A DNA stretch of 64,000 nt from Isoetes taiwanensis (Eukaryota > Streptophyta > Lycopodiopsida > Isoetales > Isoetaceae), in contig JAJEKV010000092.1 in NCBI GenBank assembly GCA_021234155.1, forward strand, positions 1,622,561 through 1,686,560. The letters are read 5' to 3'. Position 1 is the first letter of the stretch, and each line of letters opens with the position of its first letter. Made by a program: the position numbers and the translations under genes. This document shows positions 12,360-25,400 of this stretch, piece after piece. The notes below the pieces were generated by a model. The model was given only the letters and a program-made list of their open reading frames with translations. It searched no databases and was not told where the DNA came from.

Positions 12360-13200
12360 ATTGGCAAATGTTCACGCCACCACTGAAGCTCAAGAATACG
12401 CCCAAAGCCGCCATCATCCACCGGTGCCCGCCTCAAACGATCCAAATATTGTCGCCGAGGTAGAGCTTCTCAAAGAAGTTTCGCTTTTTACCCAAGACTC
12501 CAGCTCCACCGACCCTCAAGGACCCTTTTCACATGTTCCTTTGGAACTTCAAGAGGAACTCGCCAAGATCAAGATTCCTTTGAGCCCGCCACTATTTTGA
12601 AACTCGTCCGCTCTTAAAGATCGGGCCACTCTTCCAACGGTTCGTAGGAGCTGCTATGCACTCCTCCACACCCACCATGCATGCCACGTGGGCAATCGCA
12701 AGTCAATCATGTTCAAATTGATGGTGGTTGTGCCGCCAATCTCATCACCGATAAGCTCGAAAGCAATTGGGCATCAAACAATTGTATCATGCCCCTTATG
12801 ACATCAAGTTGGCCAATGGCCATATCACGCATCCTCAAGGTGTCACCTCTTCTCCATATCAAGATATGCATCTCAAATTCCCTTTGAATTTGAGTTTGGA
12901 AAGCCGGAGAGGATCCCCGTGATTATGAAATGCTCGCTATGCACCTTTTCTCCTCCTGTGCAAAGAGTATTCACTACCGGGCCACGGACCAACTTGTCAT
13001 CACCGATGGCCATCTCAATGCCACAATGGATCTGAACCGGCAAATTAATCTCGCCGAGAAGGCTGAACCTCCATCTCGATTAATCGACTCAAGAAGCACA
13101 AAATATATATCATGTTCAAGCTCCTCCAAATGGGTCCGCCTCTCCTCTTACCCCCGAGTATGCATCCTTGGGGTGACATGACGCCGACGTGACCAGCCGC
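12360..13200 (+). pseudogene. GyA aspartic protease region (degenerate)
   Basis: The motif VQIDGGCAANLITDKL (about 12715-12760) matches the GyB protease motif QIDGGS, in the place where a DSG/DTG catalytic triad is expected. The second conserved block (MLVGRPFL in GyB) is changed here. Frames are broken. The protease would cut the Gag-Pol polyprotein. Confidence 0.65.
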
Positions 13201-13639
13201 TATGCTCTTTTGGACCCTTATCCGCTTCCTCTGAATCGTGATTCAACGCCTTGATCATTTTTTCGACCCACTTTCTTCTTCAGAGACCGCCGATATTCAT
13301 GCCGCCATGAAGCAACCCTTGCTTGATGACGCCAGCCAGCCTCTTTTCTTCACCACGCAAAATGCCGCTCCTCCCGGCCATGCTTCAGCCTCCCGCCATC
13401 GTTCAGGACACGGAGGTTGTTCCTCATATTCAAACTCCGAAGCGGAAATCGTGGACATTGGCAACAATCAACCTCGTCTGCTTAGCCGCCTTCCACCGAC
13501 CTATAAAGCACGCTACTGCGGACGCTGCTCAAGAAATTCAAACATATTTTTGCTTTGGAGCTACAAAGACCTTCGAGGTATCAAAAAGAGTTGGGCTTAA
13601 CTCACCATTCCTACCAAATCTGATGCACGCCCAATCTAG

Positions 13640-14137
13640 CAACGCACAAAGATAGGCTCAACCTAAATTACCGCGGACTGGCCAAGGCCGAAATTGACAA
13701 ACTCTTTCACGCCGGCCCGATTTATGAGGTCAAACATTCTCAATGGGTGAGCCCCATTGTCATTGCTTTCAAACACAATGGTAAGATCCGCTTATGGACT
13801 ACGTAAAAACTCAATCAAGCCACCTGAGCGTGATCACTTTCCGCTTCCCTTCACCACCGTGTTCTTGAAGAAGTTGCTGGTCATGAGATGTACTCTTTCA
13901 TGGATGGTTTTTCTGGGTACAATCAAATTTCTATCAAGCAAGAAGATCAACTCAAAACTACCTTCACCACCCCGTGGGGCACTTTTGCCTACAAGGTGGT
14001 CCTTTTGGTTTGTCAAACTCTCCTTCAACCTTTCAACAAGATCATGCTCTCCGCCTCTTTCAAGACTTTATGAAGGATAAACCTTTTCTTCAGATCTTCC
14101 AAGATGATTTTTCCGCTTACAAAGCTCCATGGATGAT
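13640..14137 (+). pseudogene. GyA reverse transcriptase, 5' part
   Basis: Blocks seen include MYSFMDGFSGYNQISIKQED (about 13888) and the active-site region FQDDFSAYK (about 14098), collinear with GyB. The reading is cut at 14137 by the CACTA-like insertion and resumes at 18255. The usual YxDD or FxDD motif appears as FQDD. Confidence 0.75.
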
Positions 14138-16615
14138 CACAAGGCCCCAAAAATTAAGTATTACTAGTTTTTTACAACAATTTTTGCATGAAACCGCTAT
14201 AATTAAGCAATGTTACTTTGTGGGTTAATATGTTGAAAAATCATGGATAGCTATTTACCGTTCTTTTGTGATAGTTTATTTATTCAATTTAATAATGCGG
14301 CTTTTATTCTTATGTTTTAAGTATGTGGTTAATAAGGCATGTAGGCAATGACCAATTAGAGTGGTTTTGTGTAACTTAGTCTAGTATCTTGAATAAATTG
14401 TCTATATTTTTCCTAAGAGCCAATGTTGTATCATCGCAATTACATGTCTTTGCTTTTATCAAAAATGTGAGTAAACCCTAATGGATTTTTCCCTAATTTA
14501 TGGGTTTCTCCATCATGGCTTCATTCAATTTTTACTCTAGGTAATGAGTACTGGTTTATATAACAAACTATGCAAGGTTTGTTGGATATCCTTTTATATT
14601 TTTTAGGTAAAGAGTCTATACAAAACCATTAAAACATTGATGCAAATTTTTATATCAAAACATCAATGTTTATTATAAAAAAACGTATGTGGTGTCATAA
14701 AGTAATGATAGATTGGTTTGTGCAAATATTATGATGTTTAATCTAGAAATAGATCTAGGGGTTTGAACCCTAGTATTTCCATTCGCCTAAGCATGTACTC
14801 TACAACCTTGGTCAGATGCCTCATCGAAATCTTGAGTAAAATGGCATCTGATCTCGTTCTCACTAATGCCAACACATATGCAATCAGTAAAACCAAAATA
14901 GGAAAGGTTCAACATTTGACCAAAAGTCTTTCCAATTTGGCATAACAGCATATTAAAAAATAGGAATTTACCACTAGTTTTACGATTGGGCTGCAATGGA
15001 CAATGTATTGAACTGGAAATAGAACTGAACTTGAGATTCTACACAAAGGCATTGTCACTAGACTTAGTCGCTACCTGCAAAAAGGTATTACATCAGTTTC
15101 ACTGGTACAATATTAAGTATAAGTGGTTCAAATAGTAATTGGAGTAGTTCTACAGATGCTCAAAAATGACATAGTAATGCAACATACATATCATCTTAAA
15201 CATCAAGTCTTCCATTAGTTTCTCAGAGAATAGAATACCTAACGATATTTCATGATCCCTAGATTCCAAAAAACCTACATCACAACAAGATTAAATGACT
15301 GCCCAGACCTATAAAATTACAAAGCAGAATACAAAGTAGAAGATTTGGCGAACAAAAGAAAGTAAGATGCTATGCCAGTAGAGATAATGAGATAAACTCA
15401 ATGAATGCCAGAAGCTCTACTTTGACAAAGCATGCTCGGCGAATTAAATTTGGACCCTTTGCTGTTAGAAATAACAGTAACAATTCTGCAAATCTCCACT
15501 ATAGTAGGAGTGCAATAGAGTAAAATCCAAAAAGTACCTGTGAAATCTTGCATCAGTGAAATTATTCAGGCCCTTTTTGAAAAGGATCGGTTGAAATGCT
15601 CTGTCCCACCACCAGTTCTATTGCATTACATATGAAGCCTTAATGCAAATCCCAATCAGAGCATAGTTGGTTCTACAAATGTAATATAAGTCGTGAGCCA
15701 CAAATTTAGCCAAAGACAAAGCATACAGTTAGCACAAAAAGGCTCGTCATGCACACACGTAAATACCCAGCTAGATGTTTCACAAGACAATAACATATCT
15801 AAAGAACTAAAACACATAAATCTAACTTCAGATTAGAAATGGAAAGCATGATGCCTGAATACATAACACGTTATGCGATGAGAACAGAAGTGACAATGAG
15901 AGAGAGAATGTTATAATTCAATTATAGCATTCACAACAATAGTAGCTATAGGAGCAACAACCAACAGAATCAAATTCACAAAATTACCTGAGGTATTTTG
16001 CATATACTCATTCAGACCCCATATGAAAGAAATTTGTCCATCGCACACCACAGCATTGATTTTTTGATGAGATCTGAATGTGAAAATTGCCTACGTCGCA
16101 GCAGCATTCATAAAATCGGCCTGAGAGGTTTTTTTTTCTGAAGATCCGGCAACAGCCACTCAAGTCGACCTAATTCTTAGGGTTTAGGTTAACTTTGCAT
16201 GCATGGCGGCGAAAAACCTAGCCGACGGAGCTCCACTGTGTTGCGGCCACAAGAAGCAACGTAAACCCTATTTTTCTTTGCATTTTGTATGAAGAAAATA
16301 CCTACATAAAAGAAGTAACATACAGAATGTGAGAACAGTAAAATGCCCTTAGAGGTTTTTTTTAATTAAAAAATATCAAAATCGTTCCCGACCTCAGGGG
16401 AACCATTGATGATATGGGATTCCTTAGAAAATGCTTCTAGCTCTGTTAAATGGTTTTCCCCTTCAATATATTGTCAAGCCAAATACTCTAAATAAAATAA
16501 TAAAGAGAATATAATGTAGGATTTAGACAATCAGGTTACAAAATTGAAACAATTTTAGAAGTTTCTTAACAAATTCCTGCTTGCCAAAATAATATGTTGA
16601 CATTTTAACATTTCA

Positions 16616-16647
<32 letters not shown>

Positions 16648-18254
16648 GTCGCTTTTTTTGTTTTTTTGTTTTTTTTTTGGAGGGGGATGCGAGTGTGTGC
16701 TGCAAAACTTTTCTTGTTATGAACATTTAAAAGGGAAGTTCGGGTCTCGTTCTACCATAATGGAAGGGCCTATGTGATCGGTGCCCATGGCAAAATGGGG
16801 GACCAAATTTCATTCTCATACAATCGAGAAATTGGGGAGGGGGGCATTTTTGTGTGTGTTTAAGAAGATCCGGGAGTTTTTTGCGCAGGATTAGGAGGCA
16901 ACTCAAGGAAGTTGTAGATCAAGTAAAATGGTTCAATTTTACAGATTCAACAATCTACGACAAAGTGCCTTTCATCTAAGCAAGCTTTTGGCAGAAGCAA
17001 GATCTGTGGTGAATATCTGTCGTTTTGTACAAATTTCAAAGGAATAAGAAGCAGTTGATCTTCGGCCTTCATCTGGCAAGCTTACATAAATTCAGCAAGC
17101 TATCTAACAAATCCATTGATCTTCAGCTGCAATAATGAAAGCTTTGATAAAAGGGCGCACACCCTAACCTATCGAAGTTGACATTTGTCGGTGCTAATTG
17201 CCTATCAATTGAGCAGAATAGAGCACCCGACCATTCCATGTTTCTGGAGGGGTTGCCACATATTGCTACCAAACTACATGCTAGACAAAAATGGCGATCC
17301 AACTCTATTGTATTGCCACATATTGCTACCAAACTACATGCTAGACAAAAATGGCGATCCCTAATAAACTGCAATAATCATATGGGACTATCCCTAATGT
17401 CTTGGCACCTTGTTGATCTCTTATCTTACACTCATTTATAAAGAAAATGTATTGCAATCACCTAGCATCATGATTAGCAAATGTCTGCAATAATACGATC
17501 TACACCTTTAATATCCATTTAAAACATTCGATGTTACTAGTAAGAGAAGCATAAATGCCAAAATGTTAGTTAGTTACTGAGGACAAATGTCTCAAATCTT
17601 ATTCTTGAAAATACTCTGAAGGGTTCAACAGTATGGTGGTAGCCTAGTGATTAGATCATTGAGTTTGAGTGGCACCACCAAAGTTTAGAATGAACTTAGC
17701 CATTATGAATGGATGAAGCAATTGTTACCATGTAGTGTGTGCCACTTCCTTCCGTAAGAAGGGGGGGGGGAATCGGTTTCATAGAAAGTGAGATTTTTGG
17801 AATATGGGCAATGTGTTCTGGCCCTTTGGCAATAGTCCTAACAATGTGAGGTCTTAAGTTCAATGTCTTCTAGAGTCGCACTATGTATAGATTCGTCTCA
17901 TAGCTCAAAATATATCTATCTATGTATCTACTTTCATGTACATTAATTAATGTTTGCACAATAAAATTAGCCTCCAAACCATGTCACTATTCACATATTT
18001 GTTTTAACAAGCCATTACTAGTTTTACATGCAATAAAAATGATATAGAAAATCACAATCAATTTTTGTAAACCACTATAACAACGTAAAAATCAACAGAA
18101 AAAAAATCATATTGTAAACCACTATGTGATTAACAAACCACTATTGCATGTGGTTTTTTGTATCAAAGGAATTATGCATTAAAACCATATATGTCATGGT
18201 TTTTGATGAACTAATACTAGTAAAATATAATTGTTCCTTTTGGGCTCCTTTGTG
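14138..18254. mobile_element. CACTA-like (EnSpm/CMC) non-autonomous element, 4.1 kb
   Basis: The ends are CACAAGGCCCC at 14138 and, on the other strand, CACAAAGGAGCCC ending at 18254. The 3-bp target GAT is duplicated (14135-14137 and 18255-18257). Removing the element and one GAT restores the GyB-like RT sequence exactly at the join. Sub-terminal AAACCACTAT-type repeats occur near 18070-18150. No transposase reading frame is visible. Inside, several ACCTG junctions on the minus strand (about 15075, 15537, 15987) look like splice donors of captured exons, but I cannot name a source gene. A T-run of more than 20 lies near 16620. Confidence 0.75.
17253..17360. repeat. 48-bp sequence repeated twice, 60-bp period
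   Basis: The block TTGCCACATATTGCTACC through AAAATGGCGATCC occurs at 17253-17300 and, identically, at 17313-17360, inside the CACTA-like element. Confidence 0.9.
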
Positions 18255-18965
18255 GATCACTTGGACAAATTGGAGCTTGTCTTTCAAAAATGTGATGAAT
18301 CTGGGCATTAGTCTCAACTCGAAGTGCACTTTCAAGGCCACCTCGTGCATTCTAAGGTCATGTGGTCACCAAGAAGGCATCACCACGATCCCACTAAAAT
18401 CGGGCTTGGTAATCAAAAGCTCAACCACCGCCTAATATCAAAGAGACACGCCTTTCCGGTAAGGTAAATTACTATTCCACCTTCATTCCTCGACTAGCAG
18501 CCTATAGCTGACCCCATTCATAAACTCACGGGTGATGAATCCACTTGGGCTTGGAATTCCCACGCCGAAGCCGCCGTGACGCTGAAGCTATTACTTACTC
18601 AGCGCCGTCCTTGTTCCTCCTCAATGGGACAAGCCTTTCCACGCTCATGTTGACGCCTCGCTTTTGCCATTGGTGCTGTTTCTCTCGTGCCTATGATGAC
18701 ACCACGGATAAACTAATCCGCTTATGCCACCGGAACTCAATCCTCGGGCTGAAGCGCAACTATTCTCGCCACGAACGGGAAGCTTTGGGCTTAGTTTTCT
18801 CGCGGTCCAACGCTTCCGACATTATTTGTTGGGAAGCCGATCAAGTTCTTTTGTGGACCATCAAGCTCTTCTTTACTTGATCAACAAAGCCACGCCCACA
18901 CGCGTAATTGCTCGCTGGGTCCTTCTTCCGCAAGAATTCGCCCTTTTGAAATTGTTCATAAGGTG
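18255..18965 (+). pseudogene. GyA reverse transcriptase 3' part and RNase H
   Basis: The reading resumes after the CACTA-like element with DHLDKLELVFQ-like sequence. It continues through an RNase H region collinear with GyB (NYSRHEREALGLVF near 18750-18800; DHQALLYLINKATPT near 18858-18905). Many frameshifts are present. Confidence 0.7.
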
Positions 18966-19039
18966 CAAGTCTCATGTGGTGCCTCGATTATCTTCACGCA
19001 TCCACACCTGATGATCCCTCCACGGTGTTTTCGACGCCT

Positions 19040-20380
19040 TTCCAGACGCCAATTATTCCTCGGTCACGGCCACGCCCCATTGGTTTCACAACTTTCAAAG
19101 AATATCTTCTCAATGGTGCTCTTCCTCCACAAGATCCGGTTCTTCCGCACAAGCTGTTCGCCACGCCATCGCCAATTTTTTCCATGAGGTCCGCGACTAC
19201 ACCATGGTTGCAGGTCATCTCTACAAACGATTAAAGACATGGTCCTCGACGCTGTGTCCTCCCTCATGAGGTGCCCGATATTGTTCGACAAGCCCACGAC
19301 GGGCTTGGTGGTGGTCATTTTAGTGGTGACGCCACCGCGACGCAAAAATTCTTTCTCCGGCAGATACTTCTCGCCCACGCTTCAAAGATGCCCACGCTTT
19401 ATGCTCGCGACGCAGGACGCCCCGCCGGGCCAGTAGGAAAGTCCACGGCCCGCGGACGCCTACCCTTGATGCCAGTGAGCTAACGCCCACATCCCTTCAA
19501 AGAAATGGCTTAATGGATTTTGTAGGGCCCATGGATCCACCGACGCTGCACACCCGCGTGTTCGCTATATCCTGGTCATCACGGATTATGCTACCAAATG
19601 GGCGGAAGCTTGTGCACTTCCGCATAACACCGCCGCCAAAGACAGCCTAAGGTTCTCTACACGCACATCATCACACGCTTTGGATGTCCTACGGAACTTG
19701 TTAGTGATCGTATGCATTTTGTTAATCATACCATCAAGGAGCTAACGGATTATCTTCACATCCAAAGACCGGAAGAGTACACCTTACTATCCTCAAGGCA
19801 ATGGCTTGGCTGAAAGTACCAACAAAAACTCTCATCACAGCTTCAAGAAAATTTGTGATGCTTCACAAGACCGACATTATGTGTGTGACAAGTTGCCCAT
19901 CGCTCTTTGGGCTTACAACACTAGTTTCAAAATAGCTACGGGTCACACTCCCTTCAAACCGGGTTTATGGTCAAGAAGCTCTCATGCCTTTTGAATATAT
20001 TCTTCCAACTCTCCGCTTTCAACTTGCTACAGCCCATAATCCACCGGGCGTGACTCAAGGAATGGGTTTATCAATTAGAACAGCTTGATGAACTTAGGGC
20101 GCTGATGCTTACATTCGTGTTCTTCATGGACAAAGCTTGCGTAAATCATGGCATGACAAACATCTTAAGACAAAAACATTCAAAGAAGGTGATTTGGTTC
20201 TTCTTTATGATTCTCGCTACAAAAATTTTCCCGCAAGTTAAAGTTCGATGGTTTGGTCCTTATCAAATTGTTCAAGTGGTACAACCCAAAGATTTTCAAG
20301 TTGGTCAATTAGATGGCACTCCATTACCTACATTGGTTAATGGCTTTCACCAAACAATTTCATACAACCGAAAGTGAAAA
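19040..20380 (+). pseudogene. GyA integrase (degenerate)
   Basis: An H2C2-type zinc-binding region lies near 19260-19430. The catalytic core then starts with MDFVGPMD and VITDYATKWAEA near 19500-19620, giving the first catalytic aspartate. The second block (LVSDR) lies near 19700. A C-terminal GPF/Y-like motif (KVRWFGPYQIVQV) is at about 20238-20280. The integrase would insert the cDNA copy. Multiple frameshifts break it. Confidence 0.75.
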
Positions 20381-20389
20381 TCATCCACC

Positions 20390-21370
20390 GATGCATTCCC
20401 GCATACGCATACACAAATGATAGTGACTAAAAGGCTGCATATTTATATTATAAAGGTGAAATTTTTACAAAATGTGAGCAGAGCCCATCTATTTCCGCTA
20501 TGGGCAGAGCCCTATTTAGAAAAAATGGGCTGAGAGCCCTATCTACAAAATCCTAAATTTTACCCCCTCTACTCCGGGTTGGGAGCAGAGGTGATGCGGA
20601 GGATATGGTACCAGTTCTGCTCGGGGTCCCAGCGAAGGTGAATCACCACCTCCATCCCGTTGGTGTGGGATGGGGATGCTCAGCCATCCCTGCACACCAC
20701 CCATCCATGGGAATGCTAACGACATTGTGGCACCGCCAGAGGTCCAAGCAAACCATCTTGCATGTTATCCACCTGTGCGCTCGAGGGCATGGTGCACTTG
20801 TCGGAAGTCCCGCAGAGACATATCGAGCCATCGGGGTGTCTCAGCTTCACCCACTGTTCGTCTTATATAGCCACCCGAGGACCTCCTTATTGACGTGGAC
20901 CAATAAGAAATTTCGCCAATGTGGTTGCAATGCAAGGCTCTTTCTAAAGGGGGAATCTTTTCTCCCGCCGCATATCTAGCCATGGTACTTTCTGACACCT
21001 TCGTTTTAATGATATCCCACTTCGAGTTGCCAGCATTAAATGACATTCCTTTTTTCACGCCCTCGCCGCGACATTAATGTGTGTCCTTTGCCAAACCGTC
21101 ACATCCGGGATCATTCCTCACGCCTCATCGCCACCGCTCAATCGATTTCTTTACCGCTTGGGGACTTAGCCAAAATTTTGCCTCTCAATCGCCTCCTTCG
21201 CATATGTCGCCACCTGGCATCATCAACGGTTGCTGGTTCATCCTCATCATGCCCCTTCACCAACACTTGTGTGCCCTAAAACCTTTTCGCCTATCTGCGT
21301 TTTAGTTTTTCGCCTCCGCGAATCCGGCTTTCCAAATAATTCTTCCCCGCTCCTTTCCGACGCTTTTGCC
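20390..21370 (+). other. GyA spacer between integrase and the extra ORF
   Basis: No convincing coding sequence. Short related phrases (GAGCAGAGCCCATCTA, GGGCAGAGCCCTA, GGGCTGAGAGCCCTATCTA) repeat near 20470-20545. A TATATTATAAAGG stretch at about 20440 could serve as an internal promoter for the downstream ORF; this is inference. Confidence 0.4.
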
Positions 21371-22033
21371 ATGGCTACTGACCCAAATTTCCTACACTTC
21401 AAGCTTCGCCTACCGGATCCGCTGCTTTTGAGTCCGTGGAGTTTTTTCGACTCCACCTTTCGCAAGCCCTTGTTGGTCCGAAGTCGAGAAGTGGCGGAAC
21501 GCCAGCGCTTTTATTTAATTCTCACAAATGGAACTCCCCGCCCCAAATCCGTAACAATTGAAGCAGCTTCATCGCCACATCACAACAGCCCGAACGGATA
21601 TGCTATCGCGGGTCGATGGCACCACCATTTTGCTTACTCAGCCCCTGATTTCTGAGGTATTCCGTATTCCTTTGCAAACTCCTTCTTTATCTTGGGCTGC
21701 CTTACAGGACATAGATGTCACTCAGTTTGGCGCTCCTGCTTATCAAGCAAACATGCATCGCCTCACCAACATTGCAAAGAGCCACGACACCTTTGTCAAG
21801 TTTTTGTGGCGCAAATTGCTTGGGTATTCTATCAAAAACACTCATATCAATAAGCCGTTCTATAATGTTGTGATCACAGCCATCTGCTCCAATCACCATA
21901 TTGATTGGCCACAGATGTTGTTCTACCGCCTCCTTGAAGTGGATCGCATTAGGGCTGCCCCCTCTTCTGTCTTTGAAGCCTCCGAGGGTGGCCATCTTCA
22001 AGCCCTCATCTGCAAATACCTTCCTACTCCTAA
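21371..22033 (+). pseudogene. GyA extra ORF after integrase, 5' part
   Basis: The ATG at 21371 opens MATDPNFLHFKLRLPDPLL. One frame change near 21560 leads to a reading with MLSRVDGTTILLTQPLISEV, ending at the element M insertion. Position (after integrase) and style recall the env-like or 'plant transposon protein' ORFs of Athila/Tat retrotransposons, but I cannot assign a family firmly. Reading probably continued into the sequence now at 30277 before element M inserted: one frame is open across that join. Confidence 0.5.
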
Positions 22034-22095
22034 CACGATTGCAAATTAAACGGGAGTGTTGCATCACTCCCGTTTCAAAGATTCCCTTTAAAAAA
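22034..22095 (+). repeat. Element M left terminus
   Basis: CACGATTGCAAATTAAACGGGAG starts at 22034. Inside it lies a perfect hairpin of 11-bp arms, AAACGGGAGTG and CACTCCCGTTT, with a 6-nt loop, followed by TCAAAGATTCCCTTT. Copy C has the same terminus (10099 on the minus strand), including the bases outside TTAA, so the end is probably the CACG rather than the TTAA. Confidence 0.7.
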
Positions 22096-22439
22096 ACACC
22101 ATGTTTCTAAAATAAGCCTTTTTTGATAGTTGTTGAGAATTTCTAGAGGTTCACATTTTTTTTCATGCCATTTTGGCCCATCATTAGACGAAAACTTTGT
22201 ACTTATGAAACAGAAATCATAAAAATAGCGAAATTTAGGCATAGACTTGAAGAGACTGAAAGCATTACAAAAAAAAAGCACCAGAATAGAAAGGAAAAAA
22301 AAGTAATATGTTTTTAATAAATTGTTGTACATCAATATTGAAGATTCATTGTAATAAATAATGATAATTTTAATATGCAGTAGTCAAAGATCTACATCAT
22401 AGTCCTCCTCATTCTTTTTGTCGCTTTCACGCCGCGCCG

Positions 22440-25400
22440 CCCTCAAGAAAGGTTGTTTCTATCCTCCGAGGAGGATTTTAGTTTAGCATAATCGATGAAG
22501 ACTTGGCCCCTAACTCTTGATTTTCATCCGGGTAAAGTAGGTAACGCAGCCAGCCTCATCTTCACAAAATGCATGCCTCCTTATCAATATCCATGGCTAC
22601 ACAGCTATGCCCTTCTTAAGTGCACATGCGATAGTAGTACCAGAACCGTGAGAGCATCAGCATTCCAATCTCCCCGGACGCCGCAGAACATGTCCGTGAG
22701 AGATGGTTGATGAGCTTTTTGTGGTTTCTGGTAGTGATTCACAATCCCCGCCTTTGTGCACTTGGGTCCCGCACTTCAGAAGATCGCTGGAAACTCTAGG
22801 ACGCTTTGAAAAGTTTTGACAAAGGCAAAGTTGTTAAAGTGTTCCATGGTCCTCTTCCCATCAAAACTCCAATAAGCTACATGAAGGTACTCTACCTTGT
22901 CGAAAGCAACCTTGGTCCTCCACCATGGTAGTTGATGTTCGCTTTGTACCTAGTGAAGCATTTAAAGTGATGTTAGCAAAAACAAGAAAACACTTCGAAA
23001 ACCGTAAACGTGAAATACTATTCCGAATACACTACGAATTAAAGAGAAAAGTAATTGTATTCGGAATAAGACTTACCGCATAAGGTTTTCATATCCCGCC
23101 GAACCGGAGAACCAAAGTGATTCTTGAAAGCTGATTCCACCAAGCCGCATCGCATGCTCGAATGGAACGTAACTAAACGCCAATGTTTGGCCGTTGAGAT
23201 CCGCTTTGATGCCTTCAATGAAAGCATTAAACTCTGAAAATTTGAAGGGCTGGTCGTCAGATTGCATTGCCTTTAAGCTTAAACCCAGAGGGAAGATCAG
23301 AATAACCAAAGTAAAGTCCCGCGGGCTTAACCGCCCGACAAGGTTCAGGTAATCACCATGAATGATTGAATATAAATTGTTTTGATCAAACATGCGTAAT
23401 CTCGTGAAGTCGGATGGTTTCGCTCAACAGCTTCTTCTTTTCGCCTAACACCTCTCTTCCCGTCGTTTCTAACCAAATTCATAAAGCCCTCGGTAGGTCT
23501 TTATTTTTCTTTTTGCTCTAAAGAAAAACAAAACAACAACCGCCAAGAGATCGTTTGTGCAGAGAAAAGGAATTTTGAGAGTACTTACCCAGCCCTCAAA
23601 ATTTGGTGCATATTGCACAATGCGCCGCTTTTGATGTGGCAATTGGGTAGAGTTCCTTGCACCTTTCCCATGTTTCGACATTTAGCTGCTCCATCAAACA
23701 TGTTTGACATGTTATGACGTTCTTTGGCTGCAAGACGTTAAGGAAACAATGAGTTTAAACGTAAGAATGAAGGCAAAGTAAAAGGAAAACAAATAAAAGT
23801 CAAGCTATGTGTATTCGAATACAAACCGTTAACCGGTGATGCTACCTCAAAACAATATGCGTAAAATAGTTCTCGCATAGACAAACACATTGCTTGTCTC
23901 TAGAAAAGCAAGTGTGTATTCCGAATGCATTGCTTCTAAAGGAACGCATGCGTATTCTAGAATACATGTGCCTTCATTCGGAGGAGCAATGTATTCTCGG
24001 AATACACATGTTTTTCTTCACGGGCAATGTGTATTCGAATACACAATGCTTTTCTAGAGACAAGCAATGTGTATTGGGAATACACATTGCCTGCGTGTGA
24101 AGGAAGGCATGTGTATTCCGGAATACACTATGTACTGAGATGTTTTTGGGAATCTAACATGCAAAAGAGTAAAGTTTGTGTCGAGAACTTACTTGTGCAA
24201 TTCCTTTGACATTTCTTCTAGGCTAAACTCCTTATCAACAACTTTTTGGAGAAGCTGCCCGTAAGCTCCATGCCTGAGAAGCCCCCGCATTTCCGCTTGC
24301 ACAGAATGGTCATTTTTGGGCACGCCTCGATGATTTTTTTTCTTGGCTGTCTCCTTGCCCTTGCTCTTTAACTCCCTCGCCAACATTGTAAATATCTCGC
24401 CCCGAGTTCCCAAATCTGTTCAAGAAGATTTCACGCCAAATAGTTGATTTGCTATTCGAATACATTTTGTGCTTACCTTGCCATCTCTAAAAGTTAATCT
24501 GGAATCAGCTTGTCGCGGGCAATGAGAGATCGCTTTTATTGGCCTCGCCATATTTCAGCAAAGATTCAATGGCACACGCCTCCTTAAGCTCCAAGGAAAA
24601 CGCCGGGCTTTTTAAGGTCCTCACCGTATTTTTCCTTGAAAATTACATACTCCCCTGCGGCATAAACCGGATCTTGTCGACAAAGCTCATCTTTAGTTTG
24701 TATTCGCTGTCGCAAGATTGTGGGTGTTGGCAACCATTTTTGCTTCTTCATCCGTGAAGACCCAAAAAGAGAAGGCAGAGGGACGGAGAGGTACCCGGGT
24801 TCTTCTTTTCTTTGTAAAGTTGCCTTCTTGCCTTGAAGCTATGATTCCCTCCCAAGACGTGAGTGAGTGTAGGTGTCGGCCGCTTTTTTCTGTCATAGTC
24901 CCGGGGGGTTGTGCATCGCCTCCCCGTCAACAAGGACAACTATTGGGGCCACATGAGCATTTGATTGCTCCTTATTCGTCTTTCGGGTTTCTTAAGTGAT
25001 CGCATAAATTTTGCGAACTCAAGTGGCCTTTCACCAGCTTCATTTTTCGGTGGAAGCTTCATTGAAGTGACTGGCAAATAAATGACACCTTGCACAAACT
25101 TGTGCAGGTTAATCTCTTCCTTCTTTTCAGCTGTTTTGTCAACTTTTTTTTCCTTAATAGCAACACCAGGTGCTTTACCCTTCCCCTTCTTCTTCTTAGG
25201 TTCCTCAGGAGCATCCTCTGTTGCAATTAAAGCCGTCTGCTTTTTTTTAGGCTCTTTAGTAGCAACTGTTTGCCTTTGCCGCTTCTTTGGTGGTGGTGAC
25301 GGTGGCTTTTCTTCGGACTGTGATGGACTCCCAGATTGTGATGATGCACTGCTCGGGCTCGGTTGGTCATCCTCTTCCCCTTCTGATGACTCGCTGTGGG

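Noticed and set aside
20605..21058. Overlapping short ORFs on both strands
   Set aside because: They lie in the non-coding spacer of GyA, overlap each other, and have no domain or homologue in GyB.
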